Source of the DNA: Vibrio sp. RE88
Lineage (GTDB): Bacteria > Pseudomonadota > Gammaproteobacteria > Enterobacterales > Vibrionaceae
NCBI RefSeq assembly: GCF_013113835.1
Contig: NZ_VTYQ01000001.1
Span: 558,001-622,000 of the forward strand
Reading direction: 5' to 3'
Length of the DNA stretch: 64,000 bases
Part shown: positions 43,379 through 53,272 of the stretch, piece after piece
How positions within the stretch are numbered: the stretch's first letter is position 1
How the letters are laid out: the number at the start of each line of letters is the position of its first letter
Notes under the pieces: model-generated
Databases searched by the model: none
Seen by the model: the letters and a program-made list of their open reading frames with translations, nothing else
What the model was told of the DNA's origin: nothing
Translations under genes and position numbers: made by a program

Positions 43379-44510
43379 AAAGACTCTTGCAATATTAGCT
43401 GGCTGCGGGGCAATTTTCGCGGCATTGGTGGTTGTGGATGTTTTAGAGCCTCAGCCAGTTGTGATTGAGCAAAAAGCACTGAGCAAAACCCCCGTTTCGG
43501 TACTGCAAGTGACGCCGGAAGATCACGATTCCAATTTGACTTTGCTGGCAACCACCACCGCGCGTTGGCCGATCCAGCTTAAGGCTTCAAGCAGCGCTCA
43601 ATTAGCGTGGTTGAACCCCGATATCGAACCGGGTGTATTGGTGAAAAAAGGTACCTTGTTGGCGAAGCTCAACACCAGCGCTTTAGAGTCTAACTTGGCT
43701 CAGGCGAATAGCAGCGTTAGGCAGGCAGAATTAAACCTAAAACAGGCACAGCACGAACAAACGGTCGCGTTAAAAATGTTATCACCGACCAAAAGCTCAC
43801 CGTTTGCTCGCCGTGAGCCACAGGTGTTGGCAGCCAAGGCAGAGTTGGCGCAGGCAAAACAGGCTTACACCAGTGCAGCAAAGTTGCTTGAGGAAGCGAG
43901 TATTGCAGCGCCGTTTGATGCTGTGATCATGCGTCGTAACATCAGCCCTGGTGAATGGTTGGAAGCCGGGCAGGTGACTTTTGAACTCGCCGCTAGTGAC
44001 TCACTGGATATCGAGCTGCCTGTTTCGGAACTTCACTGGCAGCAGGTGCAATCCGCGTTGAGTCAACCGGAGATTACAATTGTGAATCGAGATGGCAGCG
44101 AGTGGCAGGCACAGGTTCGATATGTCTCGCCGCAGGCTGATCCAACCACACGTCAGCGACAAGTGGTTTTGTCTGTTCGCGAACCTTATCAAGGAATGAC
44201 TCGTTTACTGCCCAATCAACAGGTGAAAGTCATCGTTAGTCTTGGCTTACGGCCTGAAATTGTGACCTTGCCACTCAGTGCGATCACACGAGATGGATAC
44301 GTCTGGACACTTGATGAGCAGAACCGATTGCAGAAAGAGTGGATTACGCAAATAGGACAAGCGCGTAATCAGGTTTATGCCCGCTTTGATCAGGACAGCG
44401 CTAAGGCACGTCAGGTGGTGGTGTACCCACTGCTGTCGATGCTATCGGGGAAGCAAGTCGCTCCTCAAGCTGCGCAGATATTGGTCGCGAAGCAGGAGGG
44501 TAATCAATGA
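43368..44510 (+). CDS. RND efflux periplasmic adaptor (HlyD/MFP family)
   Basis: 380 residues. An N-terminal membrane anchor ('LAILAGCGAIFAALVVVDVLE') is followed by a lipoyl-like half ('WLNPDIEPGVLVKKGTLLAKLNTSALESNLAQANSSVRQAELNLKQAQ'), a helical hairpin, the second lipoyl half ('AASIAAPFDAVIMRRNISPGEWLEAGQVTFELA') and beta-barrel and membrane-proximal domains. It bridges the pump to an outer-membrane channel, which is not encoded here. It overlaps the pump gene by four bases. Confidence 0.92.
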   Translation: MKFKKTLAILAGCGAIFAALVVVDVLEPQPVVIEQKALSKTPVSVLQVTPEDHDSNLTLLATTTARWPIQLKASSSAQLAWLNPDIEPGVLVKKGTLLAKLNTSALESNLAQANSSVRQAELNLKQAQHEQTVALKMLSPTKSSPFARREPQVLAAKAELAQAKQAYTSAAKLLEEASIAAPFDAVIMRRNISPGEWLEAGQVTFELAASDSLDIELPVSELHWQQVQSALSQPEITIVNRDGSEWQAQVRYVSPQADPTTRQRQVVLSVREPYQGMTRLLPNQQVKVIVSLGLRPEIVTLPLSAITRDGYVWTLDEQNRLQKEWITQIGQARNQVYARFDQDSAKARQVVVYPLLSMLSGKQVAPQAAQILVAKQEGNQ

Positions 44511-47500
44511 GCTGGCTGACTAAGTGGTTTATCAACAACCCAGTAGGGGCGAATCTGTTGATGCTCGCGATCATCGCCAGTGGTGTTATGGCGTTTGGTC
44601 AACTCCGTGTGGAGTCCTTTCCGCAGATTGCGCCGTCATCGGTTGTGATCAATGTTGCCTACCCGGGAGGTACAGCTAAACAGATTGATGAGAGTGTTAC
44701 GCAGCGAATTGAAGAGTCCATCAGTGCTATCTCTGGTATTAAACAGGTGACTAGCCAGTCTAGCGCAGGAATGTCGAGCGTTGTTGTACGCAAAACCAGC
44801 AGCGCCGACCTCAACAAGCTGCTGGATGATGTACGTAACCGAGTGAATGCGATCAATGGTTTTCCTGCTCAAGCTGAAAAGCCTCAGGTGGTTAGAAATG
44901 AATTTACTAACTTGGCCGCCTTTGTTGTCGTTTCGGGGCCACGCAGCGATGAGCAGCTTCAACTCATCGCAAGACAGGTCGAGCAAGCGCTAAAAAGTAA
45001 TCCCAAGATTTCTAAAGTATCCAACTGGGGAAGTCGCGAACCACAACTTATCATTGAGCCAGATCCAGCGCAGCTCAAGAAACTGGGTTTGAGTCTGGAA
45101 GATTTAGCCAGCACCATCGGACAGATGTCGTTAGAGTCTCGCACGGGTGAGTTGATCAGTGATAAAGGGCGCATGGTTATCCGTGGTGATGGCTATGCGG
45201 ATGATGTGCAGAAACTACGTCGTTTGGCGATCGTCTCTCGTCCATCCGGTACCGTCTATTTAGGTGACATCGCTAGGTTGAGTCGTGGCTATGAGCGCAG
45301 TGGCTCCATTGTGCGTAATAATAGCATCAATGCTATCGCTCTGCTGATCAGCACCAGCCAGACCGACAACCTGCTCAAAGTTAGTGATGCAATTAAGGAT
45401 ACCTTGGCGGAGCAACGCAAAATCCTGCCTTCAGACATTGAGCTGAATACCATGGCAGATATGGCGCCCTATATTGAAGAGCAACTGTTCAGGCTCGGTG
45501 ATAATGCGTGGCAAGGCCTTTTGATTGTTGTGGTGCTACTGGGCATTTTTCTTGAGCTGAAACTGGCATTTTGGGTGGCCGTGGGTATACCAGTCGCTAT
45601 CGCAGGTACCTTAGGAGCGATGCAACTGGCTAACTACAGCATCAATGACATCACGTTGTTTGGCTTTATTCTGGTATTGGGGATTCTAGTCGATGATGCC
45701 GTTGTCGTAGGCGAGGCCATTCACGAGCAACGAGGTAAACATGCGAGTGGGCGCAAAGCGGCGTGGCACGGCGTACACTCGGTTTCTGTTGCAACGGTAT
45801 TTGGTGTTTTGACTACTATTGCGGCATTTTCGCCAATGCTTTGGATTAACAACGATTTTGCCAAGATTCTGGCAGGGTTCTCCGCTGTGGTGATATTTGC
45901 GCTGATCTTCTCTCTGATTGAAAGTAAGTTCATTCTGCCATCGCACCTAGCACAGTTGTCCGTGAGTAAAAAATCTAATGGCATTTTCTCTCGCATTCAA
46001 TCTGTGGCTCAAGGTGGTTTGGAGTGGTTCAATTTCAGAGTGTACAAGCCTACCTTGGAAAAGGTGTTGGATTACAAACTGGCATCACTGCTGGGCTTTG
46101 TCGCCGCGATCGCACTGGCGTATGGCATGTGGTCGACTGGGACGATTCGAAGTGCCATTTTCCCTGAAATTCCCGGTCGATACGTTACCGCGAAAGTTGA
46201 GCTAGAAGACGGTGCCCCTTTGCCGTTACAAAAGAAAGCCTTAGATCAAATCGAACAGGCGATGATCAACGTCGAAGACGAGCTGATGCAAGACTACCCG
46301 TTGAGCCTGCCACCCGTGGTAAACCTGCTTGCGTGGTCGGATGGTTATGGAGAGGTGGAAGTGACCGCCGAGCTAACCAGTGAAGCCCTGAGCCTCTTGC
46401 CGGGTAATTTACTGACCGATAGTTGGCGTACTCATACTGGGAGCATTGAAGGAGCGTATTCAGTTCAGTTTAGTGCGGCTGAAGCGCCTGCTGGTGGAAC
46501 ATTCATCTCGATATCATCCAGTGACCGTGAACTTGCTAAGCGCGTCAGTAGTCAATTGGAGGACAAACTGGCTGCTTTGCCTGGAGTGGCGGATATTTAT
46601 GATGATGGTAAAAGCGGCCAGCCTCAGGTGCGGCTAGTGTTGAATGAATACGGTCAACAGCTCGGACTGACGCAGGACAAGTTGGCGCGATTGGCGGGTG
46701 AGGCATTTGGTGAGCGAGAAATTCACCGCTTGTTGGAACAAGGCCAAGAAACCAAGGTGTTGTTGCAGTATCCTCGTTCAGAGCGTAAAACCCTCGCTCA
46801 GCTTGAGCAGACGATGGTGTTGCTGTCTGAAGGAAAGAGTGTCTTACTCGGTGATATTGCTGAATTTCGTCATGAACAGGAGCCTCAGATACTCTACCGA
46901 CGTAATCGTGAGCAAGTAGTAAACCTCTATTGGAAGCAAAACCGAGACGTTCAGGCGCCTGAGCAGACAATGGCTCAGCTTAGCTCTGAGATCAAAACGC
47001 TGCATCAGCAGTATCCAGGAGTTCGGATCAAAGCAGGCGGCGAATTTGAAGAGATTGGTGAAGTCTCTGACGGCTTCCGCTCAGCGATGATTTTGACCAT
47101 TCTGCTGATTTACATCTTGTTGGCGGTTCCGCTGAAGTCTTACTGGCAGCCGTTCATCATCATGGCAGTGATTCCATTTGGTTTTGCTGGTGCTATCTTC
47201 GGTCACTACTTGATGGATCTGCCAATCAGTTTGCTGTCTATGTTTGGCATGATGGCAATGACGGGCATAGTGATCAATGACTCATTGGTACTGATCACGC
47301 GCTTTAACGCTGAGTATCGCAGCGGTGTGCCGCTTAAACAGGCTTTAGTGACGGCTGGTACCAGTCGATTGAGGGCGATCTTCCTTACGACTATTACGAC
47401 GGTATGTGGTTTGCTGCCGCTACTCAGTGAGACCGCAGAGCAAGCGCAGTACTTAAAACCTGCAGCGGTTTCATTGGTGTTTGGTGAGCTTTTTGCCACG

Positions 47501-47596
47501 GCGGTAACCCTGCTCCTGATCCCAATACTGCTGGGGATGACCAGTCGTAAAGCGCCAAAGCCTGTCGAAGATGAATTGGCATTAGAGGGAGCCTAA
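44507..47596 (+). CDS. RND multidrug efflux permease (AcrB-like, HAE family)
   Basis: 1029 residues, the typical size. Two repeats of a helix plus large periplasmic loop followed by five helices. The proton-relay Asp pair is in 'ILVDDAVVVGEAIHE'. The N-terminus 'MSWLTKWFINNPVGANLLMLAIIASGVMAFGQLRVESFPQIAPSSVVI' and the second-half helix 'MFGMMAMTGIVINDSLVLI' are as expected for the heavier, less studied Gram-negative HAE pumps. The trimer exports amphiphilic compounds using the proton gradient. The stop overlaps the AraC gene's start as TAATG. Confidence 0.95.
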   Translation: MSWLTKWFINNPVGANLLMLAIIASGVMAFGQLRVESFPQIAPSSVVINVAYPGGTAKQIDESVTQRIEESISAISGIKQVTSQSSAGMSSVVVRKTSSADLNKLLDDVRNRVNAINGFPAQAEKPQVVRNEFTNLAAFVVVSGPRSDEQLQLIARQVEQALKSNPKISKVSNWGSREPQLIIEPDPAQLKKLGLSLEDLASTIGQMSLESRTGELISDKGRMVIRGDGYADDVQKLRRLAIVSRPSGTVYLGDIARLSRGYERSGSIVRNNSINAIALLISTSQTDNLLKVSDAIKDTLAEQRKILPSDIELNTMADMAPYIEEQLFRLGDNAWQGLLIVVVLLGIFLELKLAFWVAVGIPVAIAGTLGAMQLANYSINDITLFGFILVLGILVDDAVVVGEAIHEQRGKHASGRKAAWHGVHSVSVATVFGVLTTIAAFSPMLWINNDFAKILAGFSAVVIFALIFSLIESKFILPSHLAQLSVSKKSNGIFSRIQSVAQGGLEWFNFRVYKPTLEKVLDYKLASLLGFVAAIALAYGMWSTGTIRSAIFPEIPGRYVTAKVELEDGAPLPLQKKALDQIEQAMINVEDELMQDYPLSLPPVVNLLAWSDGYGEVEVTAELTSEALSLLPGNLLTDSWRTHTGSIEGAYSVQFSAAEAPAGGTFISISSSDRELAKRVSSQLEDKLAALPGVADIYDDGKSGQPQVRLVLNEYGQQLGLTQDKLARLAGEAFGEREIHRLLEQGQETKVLLQYPRSERKTLAQLEQTMVLLSEGKSVLLGDIAEFRHEQEPQILYRRNREQVVNLYWKQNRDVQAPEQTMAQLSSEIKTLHQQYPGVRIKAGGEFEEIGEVSDGFRSAMILTILLIYILLAVPLKSYWQPFIIMAVIPFGFAGAIFGHYLMDLPISLLSMFGMMAMTGIVINDSLVLITRFNAEYRSGVPLKQALVTAGTSRLRAIFLTTITTVCGLLPLLSETAEQAQYLKPAAVSLVFGELFATAVTLLLIPILLGMTSRKAPKPVEDELALEGA

Positions 47597-48567
47597 TGCT
47601 GAGCGTGATTGATTTTATCCGGTTGACGGGCGATAGTGATCCTGTCGCCCCAGTGAGGCCCGTATCTATGTCACAACAAGAGAAACCTGCATTTAAACTG
47701 GTGCCCGAAATTGCGTTATTAGAGCCACTACCAGAGCATCTTAGAAAGCGATTTGCTCACGCATTGAAGTTGATGCATGACGAACTGGCAGAACACAGAT
47801 CGTGGGAGCAAATAGCTACTGAGAGCGCAATATCGCCTTATCATTTCCATCGTCAGTTTAGCGAATTGTTTCATGAGACGCCGGGGCAGTATCTTAGCCG
47901 ATTACGGCTGCAAGTCGCGGTGAATCTGCTGCTCAATGATGAACCTTGGAGTGTGATGGAGATTGCTCACTACTGTGGTTTCTCTTCTTCACAAGCCTTA
48001 GGCAAGGCTTTAAAGAGGGAGCTTGGAGTGACGGCGAAACAAATTCGCAAAATGGGTTATGAGTCCACACCGCGAGAGACTGCTGATTTTATCGCTAAGC
48101 TTGCTCATCCCGGTGCTCAGCAGTCGATTGAGACAGAGCTGGCCAAGTCTATGCCGACTGAGTTGATTTGGTACCCTCAGCGAGGTATGAAAAAGATCGC
48201 TCTGGAAGATCCTGACTGGGATTCAGTGATCGAAATCTATGGCAAAAAAACTGTCAATCTACTCGGCGCAACGCCGATTGACCAACTTGAAAAAGTATGG
48301 GACCAAATTGAGACATTTATTGGTGATTGGCAAGTCGACGAAGCTCTCTACGATTTTGTGATTCCTGAAGGGTACTACCTGTGCGCTGAGGTGTATCTGA
48401 TTTCTGATGTTGCTTACAGTGCGGCTTTAGAAGCGCTGTTTGAGATTGTACACGAGCAGAAGTTGGAAATTGATGGCAGTGCTTTTTTGATTGAAATGGT
48501 TCGTGATATTGAGTTGACCTTAACAGGAGGGGCAACGTTTTCATTTCAGATACCTATTATCCGCTAA
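47596..48567 (+). CDS. AraC-family regulator with C-terminal GyrI-like effector domain
   Basis: 323 residues. The DNA-binding AraC domain lies at about residues 50-150 ('ATESAISPYHFHRQFSELFHETPGQYLSRLRLQVAVNLLLN', then 'SVMEIAHYCGFSSSQALGKALKRELGVTAKQIRK'). The C-terminal part, about 185-323, resembles the GyrI/Rob effector domain, which binds hydrophobic drugs. The arrangement matches Rob-like activators. The coupled start (TAATG) with the pump gene suggests it regulates its own operon in response to a pump substrate. Confidence 0.88.
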   Translation: MLSVIDFIRLTGDSDPVAPVRPVSMSQQEKPAFKLVPEIALLEPLPEHLRKRFAHALKLMHDELAEHRSWEQIATESAISPYHFHRQFSELFHETPGQYLSRLRLQVAVNLLLNDEPWSVMEIAHYCGFSSSQALGKALKRELGVTAKQIRKMGYESTPRETADFIAKLAHPGAQQSIETELAKSMPTELIWYPQRGMKKIALEDPDWDSVIEIYGKKTVNLLGATPIDQLEKVWDQIETFIGDWQVDEALYDFVIPEGYYLCAEVYLISDVAYSAALEALFEIVHEQKLEIDGSAFLIEMVRDIELTLTGGATFSFQIPIIR

Positions 48568-48773
48568 CTCTATTCATCGGGCCTACTCGAATCACTTTGC
48601 TTATGGGTGGTGCATAAATAGTCATATTTATGCACGATATAAAAGGAAGTGGTTAAAGAGTCTGTGGTTATTGTTAAAGTACGTGCGTACAAAATGCCAC
48701 CAGTTTGCTTAGCTCTATAACGTATTGATTTATATTATTATGCGTTTTTAGTGAATTATTTTTCATTATTTGC

Positions 48774-48834
48774 TTGAGTGTGAAATCTTTGTCGTTATAA
48801 TTGCGGCAAAGAGAACTTATTCACTAATTGTGAA
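48774..48834 (+). promoter_or_regulatory. Predicted promoter and inverted repeat upstream of the YjiH gene
   Basis: TTGAGT (48774-48779), 16 bases, TATAAT (48796-48801): a good sigma-70 promoter. Just downstream is TTCAC-TAATT-GTGAA (48820-48834), a perfect five-base inverted repeat that would overlap the start of the transcript and could be an operator. Confidence 0.55.
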
Positions 48835-48860
48835 AATATAATCATCTAGGGAGCAGTCAG

Positions 48861-50234
48861 ATGAGTGATACACTTTTAGCCGAAGAGAACCACAAAAACA
48901 GTCGCAACATATTGATGTTCGCAATTCCGTCTTTGTTGGGTCTTTTCTTTTTCCTTGCACCGTTAACCATAGATGGCAACTTCACCTTTCCGCTAGCGCT
49001 GATGGCGAAAGGCGTCAAAGCTATCCTTGGGGATGCTATTTTACCAACCGTCACCGCTGTGATTTGCTTCTCTGCGGTCGCTTCTATTCTTGCCAGTCTC
49101 ATCAAGCCAACTTTTGTGACTCAATCTGCATTGATGACAAGGCTGTTTGTTCTGACGCCAGTTTGGCTAGTCGTTCGAGTTTTAGGTGCGGTGTTCACTC
49201 TTATGGCATTGCATCAGATCGGGCCTGAAGTTATTTGGAACGGTAACACGGGTGGGCTGGTTCTTAATGACCTTCTGCCTTCTTTACTGGTGACTTTCTT
49301 CCTGGCTGGTTTGCTGCTACCACTGTTACTCAACTTTGGTTTGCTTGAGTTGCTGGGTACTGTTCTGAGCCGTTTTATGCGCCCAGTTTTCCGTTTGCCA
49401 GGTCGTGCTGCGATTGACTGTATGTCTTCTTGGCTAGGTGATGGCACCGTTGGGGTGATTCTGACCAGTAAACAATATGAAGACAAAAAATACACTGCGC
49501 GTGAAGCAGCGGTTGTCGCGACTATGTTTTCTCCGGTTGGGATTTCTTTCTCTCTGGTGGTATTAACTCAGGTTGGCTTAGAGAATTTCTTTGTCCCGTT
49601 CTACTTCTCTATCTGTTTGTCTGGTGTGATTGCCGCGATGGTGATTCAGTACCTGCCACCGTTATCGTATAAGAAAGACCTGTACATTGATGGTACTAAG
49701 CCTAATCGTAATGATGAATTGGTGCCTGCGGGTCAGTCGGTTATGGGCTTTGGCTTGAAGTTGGCACTGCACAGAGCAAGCAAAGTGAAAAGCCTTGGGG
49801 CGGTTGCTAAAGAAGGTGTGCACAACGCACTGGACATGGTAATCAGCGTGCTGCCTGTGGTTATGGCAATCGGTACTTTAGGTCTGGTTGTCGCTGAAAC
49901 GACGCCATTATTCTCATTACTGGGTGCACCGTTCATTCCACTGCTAGACGCGTTGAATGTTCCGGAAGCGGCTGCGGCGGCAGAAACTATGCTTGTTGGT
50001 TTTGCTGATATGTACGTACCTTCGATCATCGCAGCATCGACGATTAATGCTGATCTGACCAAGTTTGTTGTGGCAGCGTTGTCTGTAACTCAGCTGATTT
50101 TCATGTCAGAGACTGGTTCTGTAATTCTAAGCAGTAAAGTCCCTGTGAACTTTTTGGAGTTGGTAGCCATCTTCCTGCTAAGAACGCTAGTTACGCTGCC
50201 AATCATTGTATTGGTCGCACATTGGATCTTCTGA
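48861..50234 (+). CDS. YjiH-family nucleoside-recognition (Gate) domain membrane protein
   Basis: 457-residue integral membrane protein with about ten helices. Conserved blocks are 'IDCMSSWLGDGTVGVILTSKQYEDKKYTAREAAVVATMFSPVGISFSLVV' and 'VLPVVMAIGTLGLVVAETTPLF', typical of YjiH proteins with two Gate domains. The transported compound is unknown. The downstream gene on the opposite strand encodes an amidase, possibly related in metabolism. ATG follows AGGGAGCAGTCAG. Confidence 0.85.
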   Translation: MSDTLLAEENHKNSRNILMFAIPSLLGLFFFLAPLTIDGNFTFPLALMAKGVKAILGDAILPTVTAVICFSAVASILASLIKPTFVTQSALMTRLFVLTPVWLVVRVLGAVFTLMALHQIGPEVIWNGNTGGLVLNDLLPSLLVTFFLAGLLLPLLLNFGLLELLGTVLSRFMRPVFRLPGRAAIDCMSSWLGDGTVGVILTSKQYEDKKYTAREAAVVATMFSPVGISFSLVVLTQVGLENFFVPFYFSICLSGVIAAMVIQYLPPLSYKKDLYIDGTKPNRNDELVPAGQSVMGFGLKLALHRASKVKSLGAVAKEGVHNALDMVISVLPVVMAIGTLGLVVAETTPLFSLLGAPFIPLLDALNVPEAAAAAETMLVGFADMYVPSIIAASTINADLTKFVVAALSVTQLIFMSETGSVILSSKVPVNFLELVAIFLLRTLVTLPIIVLVAHWIF

Positions 50235-50260
50235 TACGTTGATTGACATTGCTTGATGAA

Positions 50261-50291
50261 TTAGCCCGCTAAGTCTGACTTAGCGGGCTAA
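50261..50291. terminator. Bidirectional hairpin between YjiH and nitrilase genes
   Basis: Perfect 13-base arms TTAGCCCGCTAAG / CTTAGCGGGCTAA with a five-base loop, between two convergent genes. T runs are weak. Confidence 0.7.
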
Positions 50292-50303
50292 CTTGTATAT
50301 GGG

Positions 50304-51263
50304 CTATTTATCATCAAAGCGGGCATGGTACGGATCCAGCTCATGCCCAAGAGGTTGGGTCAGATCGGTGTATAAGTCCGGTCGTCGTCCACGAATCCAG
50401 CGTCGACCAGTACACATTTCCAGCTCTGTTGGGTCGAGTTCCGCTATCACCATATCGTCTTCGACACTGTCCGTTTCAGTGATGATCTCGCCATAAGGGT
50501 TAAGAATCATCGCATTGCCAGTACGCACTTCATCAACATCGACGCCAACGCCATTGCTGAATATTAGGAAAAGGCCATTATCGTGAGCACGGGCAGGTAG
50601 CCAGCGCATCAACCACTCTCGGCCTTTTCTGCCTTGCATCTCCGATTTGATCGCCTGCGGGTTGGAATCTCTGTTGTGCCATAGTTGAGGATCAATGAGC
50701 CCCATAGCGTTCGGGCTTCTCGAATGGCAGCCGCCTGTCTGGTGGGGGGCTAACAACAAGTCAGCGCCTTTAAGAGCCGTGATGCGAACATTCTCAACCA
50801 GATTGTTATCCCAGCAAATCAAAATACCCACTCGCCAGCCGTGAGGCGTGTCGACTACGGTGTATTCGTTGCCACTGCTCATGTATTGGCTAACAAAAGT
50901 ATGCAATTTACGATGTTTAGTGATTTGACCATCTGACATGGCGAGAACAAAGGTGTTGTACAAATTGCCGTCGGCATCAATTTCAATCAAGCCAGCGCCA
51001 ATGGTGATTCCCGTTTCTCGTGATAGCGCCAGCAAAGCCTGACTGGATGGACCGTTAGGTACAGCTTCTGCCTGCGCTTCAATCTCATGAGGTTCCTGTG
51101 TGTTGAGGTGCCAGTAGCCGCTGATGCACATTTCTGGAAAGGTAATAAGTTCTACGCCCTGAGTTTGAGCCTCATAAACAAACTTTTTGATTGTCGACAA
51201 ATTGTACGCTTTGTCTCCGGCGTGATGGTTAAATTGAACCGATGCCACTTTCAGCTTCTTCAT
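50304..51263 (-). CDS. Carbon-nitrogen hydrolase (nitrilase superfamily amidase)
   Basis: 319 residues. The catalytic triad is visible as Glu in 'LITFPEMCISGYW', Lys in 'ITKHRKLHTF' and Cys in 'GILICWDNNLVENVR'. Similar enzymes release ammonia from aliphatic amides or carbamoylated compounds. I begin at the ATG behind GGAGAGATCACA; an open frame extends 26 codons upstream without similarity. The gene is divergent from a LysR gene 94 bases away, its probable regulator. Confidence 0.86.
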   Translation of the reverse strand: MKKLKVASVQFNHHAGDKAYNLSTIKKFVYEAQTQGVELITFPEMCISGYWHLNTQEPHEIEAQAEAVPNGPSSQALLALSRETGITIGAGLIEIDADGNLYNTFVLAMSDGQITKHRKLHTFVSQYMSSGNEYTVVDTPHGWRVGILICWDNNLVENVRITALKGADLLLAPHQTGGCHSRSPNAMGLIDPQLWHNRDSNPQAIKSEMQGRKGREWLMRWLPARAHDNGLFLIFSNGVGVDVDEVRTGNAMILNPYGEIITETDSVEDDMVIAELDPTELEMCTGRRWIRGRRPDLYTDLTQPLGHELDPYHARFDDK

Positions 51264-51301
51264 TGTGATCTCTCCAGTTAAGTAACTGACATCGAGTTTA
51301 G

Positions 51302-51334
51302 ATATCTTTATCAATTCCATATAATGAAAGATAT
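51302..51334. promoter_or_regulatory. Inverted repeat between nitrilase and LysR genes, probable LysR operator
   Basis: Arms ATATCTTT (51302-51309) and AAAGATAT (51327-51334), spaced by 17 bases. It lies within the 94-base divergent gap and would cover both promoters. Confidence 0.45.
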
Positions 51335-51357
51335 TCGACATTCAATGAGTAACTGGA

Positions 51358-52221
51358 ATGGATTTGGAGCACCTGAAAGCTTTCTGTGTATTGGCAGAGA
51401 GCAAGAACTACCGCTTGGCATCGGAGCGTCTGTTCATCACCCAGTCAGCGCTAACGAAAAAGATTCAGCGCTTGGAAGAGAAGACGGCTGCTCGTCTGTT
51501 TGAACGAGGCAGGCATGGTGCAGTACTGAGTGCCGCGGGGCAGACCCTGTTGCCTGAAGCTAAACAACTGGTCGAACGGTTCGAGCAGTTTCACCGATTG
51601 TCTGAGCGCGTTTCTCAGGGCGTAGCTGGGCACCTCAACATTGGCTTTGGTATTTCGACGTATCATCAGGCACCGCACTGGGTGGCACAATTTAAACAAC
51701 GTTATCCCGATGTCAGCATGGCACTCAATGACATTCCTTCTCAAACTCAGTTGGAGAAATTGAATAGCGGTGAATTGGATTTGAGCTTCAATCGAATACC
51801 TGATGAAAACAGATACGATGCAGTAGCGCTCTATTCTGATCAGTTGGTGGTGGCTGTCCACGAGAGTGAGCACTTGGATGAAGGCAATCTCTGGTATTCG
51901 TTGCGAAACATGCATTACCTCAAATTGGCCTCCAATCGTGGCCCTGGGCTCAATCTTCAGATTGACTGTTATCTGATGAGTCAGCACCAAAATTTAGTCG
52001 CGGAGCAAGAAGCAGACGATATTTTAACTTTGTTGGCGTTAGTGTCTGCGCGGCTTGGATTCACCATTATGCCGAAAAGTGCTCAGCAAATTCATAGCCC
52101 TAGCGTACGTTACATCCCCTTGGATGGTGAGTATGCCAGTTGGCAGGTTGGGTTGATTTGGCAGCGAGACAATAGCAATCCACTGGTGTCTCGCTTTATT
52201 GATCTGGTTAAATCGCGCTGA
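51358..52221 (+). CDS. LysR-family transcriptional regulator
   Basis: 287 residues. The N-terminal helix-turn-helix reads 'FCVLAESKNYRLASERLFITQSALTKKIQRLEEKTAARLFERGRHGAVLSAAG', followed by the ligand-binding half ('GHLNIGFGISTYHQAPHWVAQFKQRYPDVSMAL'). It is divergent from the nitrilase gene, which is the likely target. The stop abuts the convergent hcr stop without any gap. Confidence 0.9.
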   Translation: MDLEHLKAFCVLAESKNYRLASERLFITQSALTKKIQRLEEKTAARLFERGRHGAVLSAAGQTLLPEAKQLVERFEQFHRLSERVSQGVAGHLNIGFGISTYHQAPHWVAQFKQRYPDVSMALNDIPSQTQLEKLNSGELDLSFNRIPDENRYDAVALYSDQLVVAVHESEHLDEGNLWYSLRNMHYLKLASNRGPGLNLQIDCYLMSQHQNLVAEQEADDILTLLALVSARLGFTIMPKSAQQIHSPSVRYIPLDGEYASWQVGLIWQRDNSNPLVSRFIDLVKSR

Positions 52222-53253
52222 TTAACACAACTCAACTTCGACGTCGGACTGAATTTGGCTCGAACACGCTAAGGTATAACCATTGGCGAGATCTTCTTCA
52301 GTCAGCGTTTCTGTGCTGGTGCGGCTGACTTCGCCCTTAGTCACTTTACATTTGCAGGAGCCACACATGCCGCTGCGACAGGCGATAATAATTGGCACCC
52401 CGTTTTCTTCCAGCACGTCAGCTAAGGTAGCGCCTTGGCTGATTTCTTTTGATACGCCAAACGCTGGCACTTCGAACTGAACAACATCATCTGACGAGCT
52501 TTCATTATGAGCTTCGATAGGGGTAAAACTTTCCTGATGGAATTGCGCCGCCTCAACGCCCAGTGCCAATGCGTTGCTCTCCATATCCTGCATAAACAGA
52601 GTTGGTCCGCAGAGATAAACTGTGCGTTGGTTAAGGTCTGGGCAGAGTTTGGCTAACCACTCTCTGTCGAGCCTTCCTTGCGGGTGGCGTGTGCCTGTAT
52701 TGTCTTTAAGCAGTAACTTTAGGTGGAAATTTGGGTATTGCGCATCCATGGACTCCATCTCATCAAAGTAGATAGTCTGAGCAGCGCTTTTCGCCATGTT
52801 AATAAAGGTTATCTCGACGTCTGCTTTGGTTTTCAGCCAATGTTTTGCCATCGACATGACAGGTGTGATGCCACAACCTGCACTGAGCAAAGCCACTTTA
52901 TGCTTCGGTGGACAATCGATACTGTTGAATGGTCCAGTCGGCGCCAGTGCCAAGACGCTGTCTCCGGAATTGAAGTGGTCGATGATGTAGTTGGATACCA
53001 AGCCATTCTCGACTCGTTTGACGGTCAATTTAAGATGCGACTCCCCCGGTAACGAAGAAATAGAATACGCGCGGTATTCCACCTTGCCGTCGAACTCAAA
53101 ACCTAACGAAATAAACTGACCCGGTTTGAAATCAAATCCATTTGGTAGGGGAGTATCAGAGGTCAGAGTCAAGCTGACGGTATCTGAAGTTTCCTGCCAT
53201 TTATCAACACAACGAAGTCGGGCGGGTTGGTTGTTTTGCCATTCGCGAATCAT
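52222..53253 (-). CDS. hcr: NADH oxidoreductase Hcr (hybrid-cluster protein reductase)
   Basis: 343 residues delivering electrons from NADH to Hcp. The FAD-binding 'YRAYSISSLPGESHLKLTVKRVENGLVSNYI' is followed by the NAD-binding 'ALLSAGCGITPVMSMAKHWL' and 'VYLCGPTLFMQDM', then a C-terminal plant-type 2Fe-2S domain with 'CRSGMCGSCKC' and a fourth Cys in 'YTLACSSQI'. The start follows GTGAGGAATT. It is downstream of hcp with 61 bases between, across a hairpin. Confidence 0.93.
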   Translation of the reverse strand: MIREWQNNQPARLRCVDKWQETSDTVSLTLTSDTPLPNGFDFKPGQFISLGFEFDGKVEYRAYSISSLPGESHLKLTVKRVENGLVSNYIIDHFNSGDSVLALAPTGPFNSIDCPPKHKVALLSAGCGITPVMSMAKHWLKTKADVEITFINMAKSAAQTIYFDEMESMDAQYPNFHLKLLLKDNTGTRHPQGRLDREWLAKLCPDLNQRTVYLCGPTLFMQDMESNALALGVEAAQFHQESFTPIEAHNESSSDDVVQFEVPAFGVSKEISQGATLADVLEENGVPIIIACRSGMCGSCKCKVTKGEVSRTSTETLTEEDLANGYTLACSSQIQSDVEVELC

Positions 53254-53272
53254 AATTCCTCACAAGTAAAAG

